From positions 248,001 through 312,000 of the forward strand of contig NZ_ALVU02000001.1 of assembly GCF_000332075.2 (NCBI RefSeq): a stretch of DNA of 64,000 bases, read 5' to 3'. Both the position numbers and the translations under genes were made by a program. This document shows, one piece after another, positions 25,262 to 34,491 of this stretch. Within the stretch, counting starts at the first letter, position 1; each line of letters begins with the position of its first letter. Source of the stretch: Synechocystis sp. PCC 7509 (lineage in GTDB: Bacteria > Cyanobacteriota > Cyanobacteriia > Cyanobacteriales > Chroococcidiopsidaceae). Below the pieces are notes generated by a model that worked only from the letters and a program-made list of their open reading frames with translations, was not told where the DNA came from and did no database searches.

Positions 25262-26840
25262 CAGTTGTACCTTCCAAAGAAGTGATGATATTGCGTAAAT
25301 TTATAGCAATCTTCTCATTCATCTCAACTTGACGCTGCCAACCGTTAGCTTTTGCTTTGTCAATAATCTTTTCGGTCTGCTCAAGCTGCTGAGAGTGTTC
25401 GCGCAAAAACTCAACAGTAGTGCGAAAGTGGTTACAGCTAAGACAAGCATTTGCGTGAGGACAACCTTGAGAGATAGTCGGTAAGGCACATGAACCATTA
25501 GGTAATGACTGAGCCTGGATATTCCGCTTAAACCACTCCAAATCGGCAGTTTCTATCTCTACATTTGATTCAACTACCTGACCAGCAACGTTGACCACTT
25601 TGCCATGAAACTTGGCTACCTCCTCTTTCATAGTCTGGTCAAATATATGAGCGTAAACTGCTGTCATCTGAGGCGACTCATGCCCTAGGTATCTTTGAAC
25701 AATATGCTGCGGCACACCGCTATTAATCATTCTTGTCCCTACAGAGTGGCGGAACTGGTGTGCTTGAAAGTGCCATAACGAGCCTGTAACATCACAGATA
25801 TTGTACCGCTCTGCTAATTTGTTGAGGTATCTTGAAAAAGTGTAAGCAGCCATATTCTTGGGAGATGCTGTAAATCCTCCCTTGCATCCACCCCCCTCAT
25901 TGGCACAAAACAAATAAACAAATTTTTCTATACTTAGCGCATTTGTGATGTAGCGCTGCTGTTCTTGAATTACTCTTACCAATTCTCTTGAAATCGGAAT
26001 AGTGATCTCCTTCTTCATTTTGAACTGGTAGTAGCGCAAGAACCAGTCGCCGGACTTATCTTGCAACAAGCAATTGGATTCCAAAAAAAGCAGTTCAGAG
26101 ATCCGCATCCCACACTCCGTCAAAACCATAACCATTCGCATTACTGGCTCTGGCAAATCTGATAAATGCTCATTTAGTTGCCGCATTACATCTTCAGGGA
26201 TGAATCGCGGCACAGAAGACAGTCTTTTTGGGAAATCCTCACTCCGAATTAAATACCTTCGGAAGCTAACCCATTCATTCTGAATGCAAGTCTCAAAAAA
26301 GCTTCTCATAGAGCCAATAGTATGGCATCTGGTATTAGCGGACAGGTTTTGTCCTGCAATGTACAGCAAAAAATCAGCAATAGTTGAGCGGTCAATATCT
26401 GCTGGCTCTATGGTGGGATAATTTATTGCCAAAAATACCGAGAAGCGTTTTAAGGCAAGCACTTTCTCGCTGCCCGATGAAAAGCTAAGAGTAGCTAAGG
26501 TATATCGAATGTATTGCTTTGCAGCTTTAAGCAGCCAGGGCTGTTCAATACCTACAAAATTCACCTTGTACTGTTGGCGACCTATCCTAGCCTTCAGTCC
26601 TAAATTCCGACAATCCCATATGTCCTTTTCGTATTCCGCTTCTGGATTGAGTATCGGGACAAACTTATCGGTGTTATGCGTAAAGTGTCTTCCACACACT
26701 CTACAAAGATAAATTTGATGCCCCTTTGGACTCTTTCTTCTTTTGACGAACCTCCAACCGCCGCACCAACTACAGACTAAGGTAGGTGTAGTGATTGGGG
26801 AGTCATCTACAGGAAGTAATTCAAAGTTTGGTTCCATCAT
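25254..26840 (-). CDS. tnpB: TnpB-like tyrosine recombinase (Tn554 family)
   Basis: The 528-residue recombinase opens with a zinc-finger-like pair, CSWCGGW and CRVCGRHF. Next come an N-terminal core-binding region and the tyrosine recombinase domain. Its catalytic set is complete: Arg in CGMRISELLFLE, His-x-x-Arg in HQFRHSVGTRM, and LGHESPQMTAVYAHI with the second His and the nucleophile Tyr. A Cys-rich tail (CPHANACLSCNHFRTT) typical of TnpB follows. It overlaps tnpA by 20 bases and tnpC by eight. It would act with TnpA on the ACGCACAT ends. Confidence 0.9.
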   Translation of the reverse strand: MMEPNFELLPVDDSPITTPTLVCSWCGGWRFVKRRKSPKGHQIYLCRVCGRHFTHNTDKFVPILNPEAEYEKDIWDCRNLGLKARIGRQQYKVNFVGIEQPWLLKAAKQYIRYTLATLSFSSGSEKVLALKRFSVFLAINYPTIEPADIDRSTIADFLLYIAGQNLSANTRCHTIGSMRSFFETCIQNEWVSFRRYLIRSEDFPKRLSSVPRFIPEDVMRQLNEHLSDLPEPVMRMVMVLTECGMRISELLFLESNCLLQDKSGDWFLRYYQFKMKKEITIPISRELVRVIQEQQRYITNALSIEKFVYLFCANEGGGCKGGFTASPKNMAAYTFSRYLNKLAERYNICDVTGSLWHFQAHQFRHSVGTRMINSGVPQHIVQRYLGHESPQMTAVYAHIFDQTMKEEVAKFHGKVVNVAGQVVESNVEIETADLEWFKRNIQAQSLPNGSCALPTISQGCPHANACLSCNHFRTTVEFLREHSQQLEQTEKIIDKAKANGWQRQVEMNEKIAINLRNIITSLEGTTDG

Positions 26841-27921
26841 TTAAGCGCTCTTCTAAATAGCTCTGATAGGCTTCTTTCAGGTCGTTTAAGGTCAAATGTG
26901 TATAGGTATCAATAGTGGTTTGGATACTAGCGTGTCCTAAACGTTTCTGGACGTAGGACATCTCCATGCCGCTACGAATGAGTTCTGTCGCGTGAGTATG
27001 TCTAAACATATGGGGCGAGGCTTCAATTCCCACATCCCTAGACAAGCGCCGAAATAGGGCTTGAATAGTTGAGTAGTTAAGTGGGTAGCCTATCTTGCCT
27101 TCCCAGATATTGATAAACAGATAGTCTGAGTCAATATCTTCTGGGTACTCAAGGGTGATGTACTCCGAGTAAAGGCTCATTAGCTGCTTAGAGACATGAA
27201 TTGTATAGGTTTCTCTTGTCTTTGCTCTAGCGCTATTAGCATTGTCGTCTCTAGGTACAATTTGAATTTCGTTGTCCCAAGAACGAATGTCCTCATGTCT
27301 CAAACCTAAAGCCTGCCCAATTCGCATTCCGGTTTCATGCAGCAGGCAAACAAGAAACTTATCTCGAATGCGCTTACACGCTTGAGTTAGCTGCTCAGTT
27401 TGCTCAAGCGTGTAAGTTTTGGGTAACTTCTTAGGTTGCTTGAGCTTTAAAAGTCTCGTGCGTGTCTCTTTACCTTTATTGATGTGGTGGAGAAATGACT
27501 TGTATTTCTTCCCTAGTTGGAACTGATTTTTGTAGGCATCTATCCCCTCTGTATTGCCTATTCGCTCGTGATAGTCGTAGAAACTACAAACAACTGAAAG
27601 CATCGTGTTTATTGTACTTTCTAGCCGTCTTGACTCCTGCTCATGAATGAAAATTACTCTCGGATCTGGTCTTCGCAGCCAGGAAATAAAGTCTGCTAGA
27701 TTCTCTAAGTTAACTTCAGTCCAATCCAGTTCAGAATCTCGCAAGAACTCCCAGTAAAGCTTGAGGTGATTGGCGTAAGAGTGAATGGTGTTTGGCGATC
27801 TCTGTAGCGATTCCAAATACTTTAAGTAAGACTTGATTGGCTCAACAAAGCGATTGTTATCATCCAAAACTACCCAAGTTACCTTTTCACTGTTAGGCAG
27901 CCTAATTCTTTGTACCTTCAC
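26821..27921 (-). CDS. tnpA: TnpA-like tyrosine recombinase (Tn554 family)
   Basis: A tyrosine recombinase of 366 residues from the GTG at 27921 (the frame is open to a TTG at 27939). A SAM-like N-terminal domain holds YLKYLESLQRSPNTIHSYA. The catalytic domain has Arg in TGMRIGQALGLRHEDI, HMFRHTHATELI, and LGHASIQTTIDTYTHL ending with the Tyr. All catalytic positions are intact, so it is probably active. It starts about 140 bases inside the right att core, in the recQ direction, and could be read from the recQ promoter. First gene of tnpABC. Confidence 0.9.
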   Translation of the reverse strand: MKVQRIRLPNSEKVTWVVLDDNNRFVEPIKSYLKYLESLQRSPNTIHSYANHLKLYWEFLRDSELDWTEVNLENLADFISWLRRPDPRVIFIHEQESRRLESTINTMLSVVCSFYDYHERIGNTEGIDAYKNQFQLGKKYKSFLHHINKGKETRTRLLKLKQPKKLPKTYTLEQTEQLTQACKRIRDKFLVCLLHETGMRIGQALGLRHEDIRSWDNEIQIVPRDDNANSARAKTRETYTIHVSKQLMSLYSEYITLEYPEDIDSDYLFINIWEGKIGYPLNYSTIQALFRRLSRDVGIEASPHMFRHTHATELIRSGMEMSYVQKRLGHASIQTTIDTYTHLTLNDLKEAYQSYLEERLNDGTKL

Positions 27922-28050
27922 AATTAATATAAATAACAATATATTTAGTATACATTGTTTACGTTAAATAAAAGTAGTGTTTTATGTGTAAATAAAGAAA
28001 TAAATTTGTTGTTGTTGTATTCTTTAAATACTTAGAATACGGATAGCCTA

Positions 28051-28070
28051 CGGCTATGTTTTACGCACAT
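28051..28070 (-). repeat. Right end of the recQ element (attR)
   Basis: The core ACGCACAT (28063-28070) is followed inward by five bases and then ATAGCCG (minus strand). That heptamer is the start of a small hairpin, ATAGCC-GTA-GGCTAT, at 28043-28057. The mirrored motif at the left end is ATAGCTG. The hairpin itself has no counterpart at the left end. Confidence 0.7.
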
Positions 28071-29007
28071 GAGGCTGATTTATCCCCATTCCAAACGCCG
28101 AAGTACAAACAACGAAAGGTATTTTGCTACTTAGCCAATTATTTTCAATCTCTCTACGTTCTTCAGGACTTAAACCAGCATGATAAGCGGCGGTTTTATA
28201 ACCTAAATTACTCAACCATTCGACTAATTTTTCGCTATCTCGGCGGGTTCGTACATAAATTAAGCCTGTTTCCTCTGGTTTAGCTTTAATAACGTTCAAT
28301 AGCTGTTGTTTGCGTCCTTTAGGAGTCCAAGCTATTTGTACTTTTAGGTGGAGATTTTGCCTGTAAGGATTTTGTTTAAAAGCTGCGGGTTGTTGGAGTT
28401 GTAAGACTTGGGTAATGGTTTTTTGCGCCTCAATATCGGCGGTGGCTGTAAAAGCTGCGATCGCAATTTTTGTTCCTTGAGGCTTACACTTTAATAATGC
28501 TGGTCGTACTGTCCCCAAACGCCTGTAAGTTGGTCTAAAAGTATCTCCCCACTGCACTAAACAATGTGCCTCATCAAGAATTATGCCGTTAATTTGTAAC
28601 TGTGGATTGCATAGTTTCGACCATACTTTCGGACTAAGTAAAGTTTCGGGGGATAAGTAAAGTAATCTTAGCTGTTGCCTATCTAATAGTTGTAATGTTT
28701 GCCACTTTTGTTGGCTTGATAGTTCGCTGTGTAATAAAGCTGCGGGTAAATTGCGATCGCGTAATTCTTTAACCTGATTTTCCATTAATGCTACTAAGGG
28801 CGAAACTACTAGAGTTAATCCTGTTTGCATTAAAGCAGGAAGTTGAAAACAAATTGATTTGCCTCCGCCTGTAGGCATTATTATCAAAGCATCTTGTTGA
28901 GATATTAAACTACTAATAATTTCCTCTTGAGGCGCTCTAAAATCTTCATAACCCCAGATTTCTTTTAGGGCAGATTTGATAGAATTTATTGATGGGCTAC
29001 TACTCAT
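28054..29007 (-). pseudogene. recQ: RecQ helicase, 5' part (before the insertion)
   Basis: The N-terminal 315 codons of a RecQ DNA helicase, which unwinds forked and recombination intermediates. Motif I is IIMPTGGGKSICFQLP near residue 42 and motif II is ILDEAHCLVQWG. FTATAD (motif III) and SAFGMGINQPHVR (motif V region) follow. The frame then runs two codons into the element and stops at 28054. It lacks motif VI and the zinc region, which lie at 21331-21810. As it stands the protein would be inactive as a helicase unless the element is excised. Confidence 0.92.
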
Positions 29008-29085
29008 ATTTGTAAGTTTAAAATTACTATTATTTCAACTATGCTTGTTATAATTAAAACGATTTTGCATTAACACTATAAGTAA

Positions 29086-29535
29086 ATGAAGATTTACGAA
29101 CTACATCACGAGCGCCGGAACGAAATTTTACTTAGCACTGATAAATCTAAATTAGATATAACAACAATTTATAATTTTCTCAAAACTTCTTATTGGGCTA
29201 AGGATGTACTAATATCGGTTGTAGAAAAATCCATAAATAATTCTTTATGTTTTGGGGTGTACGAGTTTGATAAGCAAATTGGTTTTGCTAGGGTAATTTC
29301 TGACTATGCAACCTTTGCTTATTTTTCCGATGTTTTTATTTTAGAAGCTTATAGAGGACAAGGTTTAGGAACGTGGCTCATAAAATCAATTTTATTATAT
29401 TCAGAACTTCAAAATTTAAGAACTTGGTTATTATCGACAGCAGATGCTCATGAACTTTATCGTCAATTTGGGTTTGAAAACTTACCAGCACCCGAACGCA
29501 TGATGGTTATTTCTGGTTCAAGTGCTTATAGATAG
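29086..29535 (+). CDS. GNAT-family N-acetyltransferase
   Basis: A 149-residue acetyltransferase. The acetyl-CoA-binding motif A is visible as DVFILEAYRGQGLGTWLIKS near residues 85-105 (the R/Q-x-x-G-x-G/A loop). The C-terminal half has ADAHELYRQFGFENLPAPERMM, typical of a GNAT subgroup acting on small molecules or peptides. The substrate is unknown. It diverges from recQ across an AT-rich gap of 78 bases and reads toward the Uma2 gene 58 bases farther on. Confidence 0.85.
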   Translation: MKIYELHHERRNEILLSTDKSKLDITTIYNFLKTSYWAKDVLISVVEKSINNSLCFGVYEFDKQIGFARVISDYATFAYFSDVFILEAYRGQGLGTWLIKSILLYSELQNLRTWLLSTADAHELYRQFGFENLPAPERMMVISGSSAYR

Positions 29536-29593
29536 AAATCTCGATCAAATGCTGAGTATACAATAGAAAATACTACAGCAAAAGTAAGTGTTT

Positions 29594-30196
29594 ATGTCCC
29601 AACTTTTAGAAAAATTAGGCAAATTAGAGGAAGAACAAAGAATTCTTATTCCTGGGATGAGGTGGCGACAGTATGAAGCCGTGCGTGCAATTTTGTATGA
29701 TGTTCCAGGAGTAAGAACCGCTTATCTTGACGGGAATGTAGAAGTTTTGACACTTTCTAAGAAACACGAAAAAATTAAAAGTAACATTAGCCGTTTACTA
29801 GATACTTATTTAGACGAAGTAGGAATTGATTTTTATCGTACTGGCAGTTTTACAATGGGAGGAGAAGACAAAAATGCTTCGACAGAACCGGACGAATCTT
29901 ACTCCTTGGATGAAGAAAAGGCTGTACCAGACTTAGTTATTGAAGTTATTATTACTAGCGGAAAATTAAAAAGACGAGAAATATTCCGGCGCTTGGGTGT
30001 AGCAGAAGCTTGGTACTGGAAGGACGAACAGCTATTAATTTATAATTTGCGATCGCCTAGTGATGAACCTATAACTCAAAGCGCATTATTACCAAAGCTA
30101 GATTTAGAATTATTTACTCGCTGCATCAATATGCTAGATCAAAAAGTCGCATTCAAAGAGTTTCGCAGTATTATTCGTGGGACTCAGTTCAAATAA
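29594..30196 (+). CDS. Uma2/DUF820 family putative nuclease
   Basis: About 200 residues from the ATG at 29594; a GTG two codons earlier is also in frame. Landmarks are MRWRQYEAVRAIL near the start, a central SYSLDEEKAVPDLVIEVIIT carrying the PD-(D/E)xK acidic residues, and LGVAEAWYWKDEQLLIYNL. This is a different Uma2 subgroup from those at 2078 and 10540. It is convergent with the methyltransferase gene, their stops being adjacent. Role unknown. Confidence 0.85.
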   Translation: MSQLLEKLGKLEEEQRILIPGMRWRQYEAVRAILYDVPGVRTAYLDGNVEVLTLSKKHEKIKSNISRLLDTYLDEVGIDFYRTGSFTMGGEDKNASTEPDESYSLDEEKAVPDLVIEVIITSGKLKRREIFRRLGVAEAWYWKDEQLLIYNLRSPSDEPITQSALLPKLDLELFTRCINMLDQKVAFKEFRSIIRGTQFK

Positions 30197-30997
30197 CTAT
30201 TTTGTTGCTACAACAGCTAAATTCCAAGCAAAACGCTTCATTAAAGGAATTTTTTTCAAAATTACGTCTAACTTTTCCAAACGCTGATATTGGGGTTTTA
30301 ATCTAGCTTGTTCGATAATAATTTTCTTCCAGTAGCGCTCTTTATTGGGATCTACTTTCTCGATTAAGTAAAATTGTAAGAAAATCCACAAGGTTGCTAA
30401 CCAAAATGTATCGTAAGTAGTTTGAGCAAACCTTGATTCTACAAACTTAACTATATTAATATCTAATGGTGTTTCGTCTTCGGTTCTCACAAAAGTTGCC
30501 ATGCGACGATATACATTGATAATCGGATTGTGCTTCAAAGGTTCCCAAAAACAAGCTTTTCCACCGGGTTTAAGGACGCGGTGCATTTCTTTAATTACAG
30601 CTTCAGGATCGGGCAAATGATGCAGCAAATTGGCAGCATAGACGATATCAAAGGTATTGTCAGGACAATCGAGGGCGATCGCATTCATAGTTCTACCCTC
30701 GATAGTGACTCCGTTAGCCGCCGCTAGTTGCATGGCTACTTCTACCATCCCTGGCGAATAGTCGGAAGCAACACACAATGCGCCTTTTTTAGCAAAATAA
30801 ACGCTATTCTCTCCCGCACCGCAACCCAAATCTAATAATTTCTTCCCGCGAACACATCCCAAATGGCGCAATATAAAGCGATTTTCGGGGGCGGTACAAG
30901 CTTCAAAGCAATCTTTGACGTTGATGCCATCTATATCAATTGTGGCTGCCCATTGGTCGTGAAACTGCCTTTCTTTTGCAAATATTTCATCAGCCAT
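30197..30997 (-). CDS. SAM-dependent methyltransferase, class I
   Basis: A 266-residue Rossmann-type methyltransferase. LLDLGCGAGENSVYFAKKG is motif I near residue 57, with ASDYSPGMVEVA (acidic residue for the SAM ribose), NTFDIVYAANLLHHLP (motif II) and MHRVLKPGGKACFWEPL (motif III). These belong to the small-molecule/lipid methyltransferase group; the substrate is not evident. I take the ATG at 30997; the frame is open to a TTG at 31027. The gene runs alone toward a Uma2 gene. Confidence 0.85.
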   Translation of the reverse strand: MADEIFAKERQFHDQWAATIDIDGINVKDCFEACTAPENRFILRHLGCVRGKKLLDLGCGAGENSVYFAKKGALCVASDYSPGMVEVAMQLAAANGVTIEGRTMNAIALDCPDNTFDIVYAANLLHHLPDPEAVIKEMHRVLKPGGKACFWEPLKHNPIINVYRRMATFVRTEDETPLDINIVKFVESRFAQTTYDTFWLATLWIFLQFYLIEKVDPNKERYWKKIIIEQARLKPQYQRLEKLDVILKKIPLMKRFAWNLAVVATK

Positions 30998-31065
30998 AGT
31001 ATTTTGTGTGTTTGACAACCTGAGCAATATAGAAACACTGATTAAGCGCTCCTACTTTTTAAATA

Positions 31066-31143
31066 TTTTCCCCCCTTTTTAAGGGGAGGCAAAAAGCGGT
31101 GTAGCTATGCTTCCCGCTTTATTGCCGTGGGTTAGGGGGGATC
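31066..31143. repeat. 78-bp interspersed repeat, copy B
   Basis: It matches the copy at 13145-13222 except for two bases by eye (T/A within GCT-GC and T/C in GCYGTGGG). It lies two bases after the leuA stop codon, in the same relation as copy A has to secA. Confidence 0.85.
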
Positions 31144-31145
31144 TC

Positions 31146-32747
31146 TTACACTTCTTGCGCCATTTGGCTGCGCTTTTCTTGTTTCAATGAGCCATACAAT
31201 CTATTCAAGGCATTTACATAAGCCTGGGCTGAAGCGACAATAATGTCAGTATTGGCGGCATGACCGGAAAATACCCGATCTTCATAGCGCAATCGAATTG
31301 TAACTTCGCCGATCGCATCTATTCCCGCCGTTACAGATTGTACCGAAAACTCAATTAATTCATTGGGTACATTTATTACCCGATTAATCGCCTTATATAC
31401 CGCATCTACTGGACCCGTACCGATCGCCGCATCAGTTAATTCTTTGCCTTCAGGAGTCCGCAATGTTACTGTAGCCGTCGGTGTAGAGCGATCGCCACAA
31501 GAAACCTGTACTAATTCTACACGGAACATTTCGGGACTTGCTTGGATTTCGTCATTAGCGATCGCTTCTAAATCCCAATCAGAAATATCTTTTTTCTTAT
31601 CTGCTAAATCTTTAAACTTCAAAAAAGCTTTATTTAGCTCATCTTCAGGCAAATCAAAGCCTAATTCTTTTAGTCTAGTCCCGAAAGCATTGCGCCCAGA
31701 ATGTTTGCCTAAAACAATTTGATTATTGGTAAGTCCAATTGATTCCGCGTCCATAATCTCATAGGTGAGCTTGTTTTTGAGAATTCCGTCTTGGTGAATT
31801 CCCGACTCGTGAGCAAAAGCATTTGCACCCACAATTGCTTTATTTGGCTGTACTAGCATTCCTGTCAAAGTCGAAACTAAGCGAGAAGTCTTATAAATTT
31901 GGCGAGTGTCAATATTGGTTAGTGGTGCTTCAGATTCGGCGCTTCTACCCAAAAATGGGTTGAAATACTGCCGCCGCACGTGCAACGCCATCACAACTTC
32001 TTCTAAGGCGGTATTTCCAGCCCGCTCACCAATGCCATTAATCGCGCATTCTAGTTGCCTTGCGCCATTTTTCACGGCTTCTAGGAAATTAGCCACCCCC
32101 AAACCAATATCATTATGTCCGTGAACGGAAATAATTGCTTTGTCAATATTAGGGACATTTTCTTTAATCCCTTTAATTAACGCGCCAAATTCGCTAGGAG
32201 TTGTGTAGCCTACCGTATCTGGAATATTAACCGTTGTTGCTCCTGCTGCGATCGCTCTTTCTAACACTTGATACAAATATTCAGGATCGGTGCGGGTTGC
32301 ATCCATTGTGGAAAACTCCACATCATCCATAAAGGATTTGGCATAAGCTACCATTTCTCCAGCAATCTCTAAAACCTCAGCTTGAGTTTTTTTCAACTGA
32401 TACTCTAAATGAATATCAGAGGTAGAAATAAATGTATGTATTCTGCCTTTTGCTGCGGGTTTTAATGATTCTGCGGCGGCTTTAATGTCGTTTTTGATTG
32501 CTCTTGCTAAAGAACAAATTACTGGGCCATTTTCTGTCCCTACAGCCTCAGCAACTTTTTTTATTGCTTCAAAGTCTCCCGGACTTGCGTAAGCAAACCC
32601 CGCTTCAATTACATCTACACCTAGCCTTGCTAATTGCTTGGCAATTAATAGCTTCTCATCTACGTTTAGCGTTGCTCCGGGACATTGTTCCCCATCGCGT
32701 AATGTAGTGTCAAAAATGATTACTCTTTCTTGTTGGTCGTTAGTCAT
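31146..32747 (-). CDS. leuA: 2-isopropylmalate synthase
   Basis: LeuA condenses acetyl-CoA with 2-oxoisovalerate in the first step of leucine synthesis. The HMGL-like TIM barrel shows [15 protein letters not shown] near residue 13, [15 protein letters not shown] near residue 205 (metal-binding HxH) and [16 protein letters not shown]-terminal regulatory domain (about 390-520) binds leucine for feedback control. The 533-residue length is normal. It lies 38 bases after the NYN-domain gene in the same direction. Confidence 0.96.
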   Translation of the reverse strand: MTNDQQERVIIFDTTLRDGEQCPGATLNVDEKLLIAKQLARLGVDVIEAGFAYASPGDFEAIKKVAEAVGTENGPVICSLARAIKNDIKAAAESLKPAAKGRIHTFISTSDIHLEYQLKKTQAEVLEIAGEMVAYAKSFMDDVEFSTMDATRTDPEYLYQVLERAIAAGATTVNIPDTVGYTTPSEFGALIKGIKENVPNIDKAIISVHGHNDIGLGVANFLEAVKNGARQLECAINGIGERAGNTALEEVVMALHVRRQYFNPFLGRSAESEAPLTNIDTRQIYKTSRLVSTLTGMLVQPNKAIVGANAFAHESGIHQDGILKNKLTYEIMDAESIGLTNNQIVLGKHSGRNAFGTRLKELGFDLPEDELNKAFLKFKDLADKKKDISDWDLEAIANDEIQASPEMFRVELVQVSCGDRSTPTATVTLRTPEGKELTDAAIGTGPVDAVYKAINRVINVPNELIEFSVQSVTAGIDAIGEVTIRLRYEDRVFSGHAANTDIIVASAQAYVNALNRLYGSLKQEKRSQMAQEV

Positions 32748-32785
32748 TTGTTTGTTCTCTCCTTAATTTATATTTTAGTTTTTAT

Positions 32786-33307
32786 TTATAAGTCTAGCTT
32801 TTCAATATATTCTCGAATATCGTTCAAATCTATATATCTATCCGTAACATTACGCAATTCTCTAGCAATCATTCCTTCAGTTGATACAACTGTAATATGC
32901 GTACTTTTCGATCTTAATAGTTCAATTGCTCTCTCAAAATCACCATCTCCGCTAAATAATACTACTCGGTCGTATTGCTCTACGGTATTAAACATATCTA
33001 TAACTATTTCTATATCTAAGTTTGCTTTTTGCGAGTATCTCCCCGATGTATCGTCGTAATATTCTTTAAGTATTTTTGTTCTTACAGTGTATCCCAAGCT
33101 AATTAAAGCGTCTCGAAAACCTCTTTGATCTTGAGCGTCTTTTAATCCTGTATACCAAAAAGCATTAATTAATTCTGTGTTGAGTTTTTCTTTTCTTAAA
33201 TATTCTAATACTCGCCTCGGATCGAAAAACCACCCATTTTTTTGTTGAGCATAAAACATATTGTTGCCGTCTACAAAAATAGACAGCCGATTCATTAAAC
33301 ATGACAT
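32786..33307 (-). CDS. LabA-like NYN-domain protein
   Basis: The 173-residue protein is a single NYN (PIN-like) nuclease domain of the LabA/DUF88 type. The acidic residues expected of the fold are visible: IFVDGNNMFYAQ at the start, KANLDIEIVIDMF in the middle and VLFSGDGDFERAIELL. Such proteins are putative RNases; LabA itself affects circadian output in Synechococcus. It lies upstream of leuA and probably shares its transcript. The ATG at 33307 is used; an in-frame ATG at 33295 is also possible. Confidence 0.85.
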   Translation of the reverse strand: MSCLMNRLSIFVDGNNMFYAQQKNGWFFDPRRVLEYLRKEKLNTELINAFWYTGLKDAQDQRGFRDALISLGYTVRTKILKEYYDDTSGRYSQKANLDIEIVIDMFNTVEQYDRVVLFSGDGDFERAIELLRSKSTHITVVSTEGMIARELRNVTDRYIDLNDIREYIEKLDL

Positions 33308-33657
33308 AAAAAATATACCTAATAATTTTTTTAAAACTTAAGTTTAGTAACAGGTTATGGCAACATTAGAGACGGAGAATTTTTATAAAAGTCCCCATCT
33401 ATTTTTAATTAATTGTTTACTAGAAATATATCTATATTGCCTAATCCTGAAACAATAAAAATGAGTTTAATTGATAAGTTATGTTAAGTAAGAGCATAAT
33501 ATAATTATTACTTTATCTAAAATTTACCAATAAATTGACTAAATTTACAGGTTTTGGCAACTTTTAACGATCCTCCCCGATCTTGGTATAGACGTTAAAG
33601 GCAAGGAAATCAAGCATTTTGCCATAAATTAACATCTAGTAAGAATCAATAGGCGTT
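33308..33657. other. Gene-free gap of 350 bases
   Basis: AT-rich sequence between the NYN gene start and the sulfurtransferase stop. I see no open frame, clear hairpin or repeat. It must contain the promoter for the NYN-leuA pair. Confidence 0.5.
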
Positions 33658-34482
33658 TTAGCTATCAACTAATAAGTAACTACACCAATCGCTCCAGCTA
33701 CCAACATAAAGGGCAGAAGTATCAATTTCTGCTAGATGTAAAGACAATAAATTAACGCAAGCAGTCACCCCAGAACCACAATAAACAATAATTTCCCGCC
33801 CTTGTAGTTGTTGCCAATGTTGACGTTGCTCTTGAGAAGAATACAAGTATCCATCGCTACTAGAAACCTCTTGCCAAGGATAGTTAACCGCTCCCGGAAT
33901 ATGCCCAGCAATAGGGTCTATAGGTTCACTTTTGCCGAGATAGCGGGGAATTTCTCTTGAATCAATTAGCACTACTCCAGGCAAATCTTTACGGGCTTTA
34001 ACCTCAGCGATGTCTACTCGAAGCGATGGTTGCAAGTGACAAATAAATTGTGTTGGTGTCTTTGTACTAATAGCGTCTGTAACGGGCAATTTCAGGCTTT
34101 GCCAAGCTTTAAACCCTCCATCTAATACAGCAACGCGATCGTGTCCTAAATAGCGCAGCAGCCACCACAAACGAGCAGCAAAAGCAAAGCGCGAATCGTC
34201 GTAAGCGACAACGATTGTTTGAGCATCTATACCCATTGTTGATAACTTTTGGGCTAAAACTTCCGGATCGGGTAATGGATGTCTCCCACCATGCTGCTGC
34301 ACGGGGCTAGAAAGGTCTTTGTTGAGGTGGAAATACTCCGCCCCCGGAATGTGGCTAGTATTGTACTGTTGCGCTCCCAAGGCGGGATCTGCTAGAGAAA
34401 AACGACAATCAGCGATCGCAATATGCGTATCTTCTCGATGTTCGTAAAGCCAGGCGGCAGAAACTACTGTTGGTATATCCAT
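33658..34482 (-). CDS. Two-domain rhodanese sulfurtransferase
   Basis: A 274-residue thiosulfate or 3-mercaptopyruvate sulfurtransferase. The N-terminal inactive rhodanese domain has ADCRFSLADP and TIVVAYDDSRFAFAARLWW (Asp in place of Cys). The C-terminal active domain has LIDSREIPRYLG and the loop VYCGSGVTACVN with the catalytic Cys. The CGSGVT loop favours the mercaptopyruvate type, as in SseA, but thiosulfate cannot be excluded. Its start lies ten bases from the divergent MnmC-like gene. Confidence 0.9.
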   Translation of the reverse strand: MDIPTVVSAAWLYEHREDTHIAIADCRFSLADPALGAQQYNTSHIPGAEYFHLNKDLSSPVQQHGGRHPLPDPEVLAQKLSTMGIDAQTIVVAYDDSRFAFAARLWWLLRYLGHDRVAVLDGGFKAWQSLKLPVTDAISTKTPTQFICHLQPSLRVDIAEVKARKDLPGVVLIDSREIPRYLGKSEPIDPIAGHIPGAVNYPWQEVSSSDGYLYSSQEQRQHWQQLQGREIIVYCGSGVTACVNLLSLHLAEIDTSALYVGSWSDWCSYLLVDS

Positions 34483-34491
34483 AATAGTTGT

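Larger units (their letters stand above)
21811..28070 (-). mobile_element. Tn554-like site-specific recombinase element inserted in recQ
   Basis: The element lies between two direct copies of ACGCACAT (21811-21818 and 28063-28070), so the unit is 6252 bp with one copy. Deleting it joins INQPHVR to WVVHFHAP and gives one RecQ frame of about 474 codons. Recombinase genes tnpA, tnpB and tnpC lie in that order from the right end, in the same direction as recQ. The other cargo is a winged-helix-like gene, a tRNA-like gene and a convergent pair of unknown genes. I find no HIP1 octamer inside, against several in each flank. Gene order, overlaps and catalytic residues match the Tn554 family; the naming is from recognition, not from a search. 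Confidence 0.85.

Noticed and set aside
21811-28070. Identification as a classical xisA/xisC/xisF heterocyst element
   Set aside because: The recombinases come as a TnpA-TnpB-TnpC trio with Tn554-type features, and no XisA, XisC or serine XisF-like protein is present.
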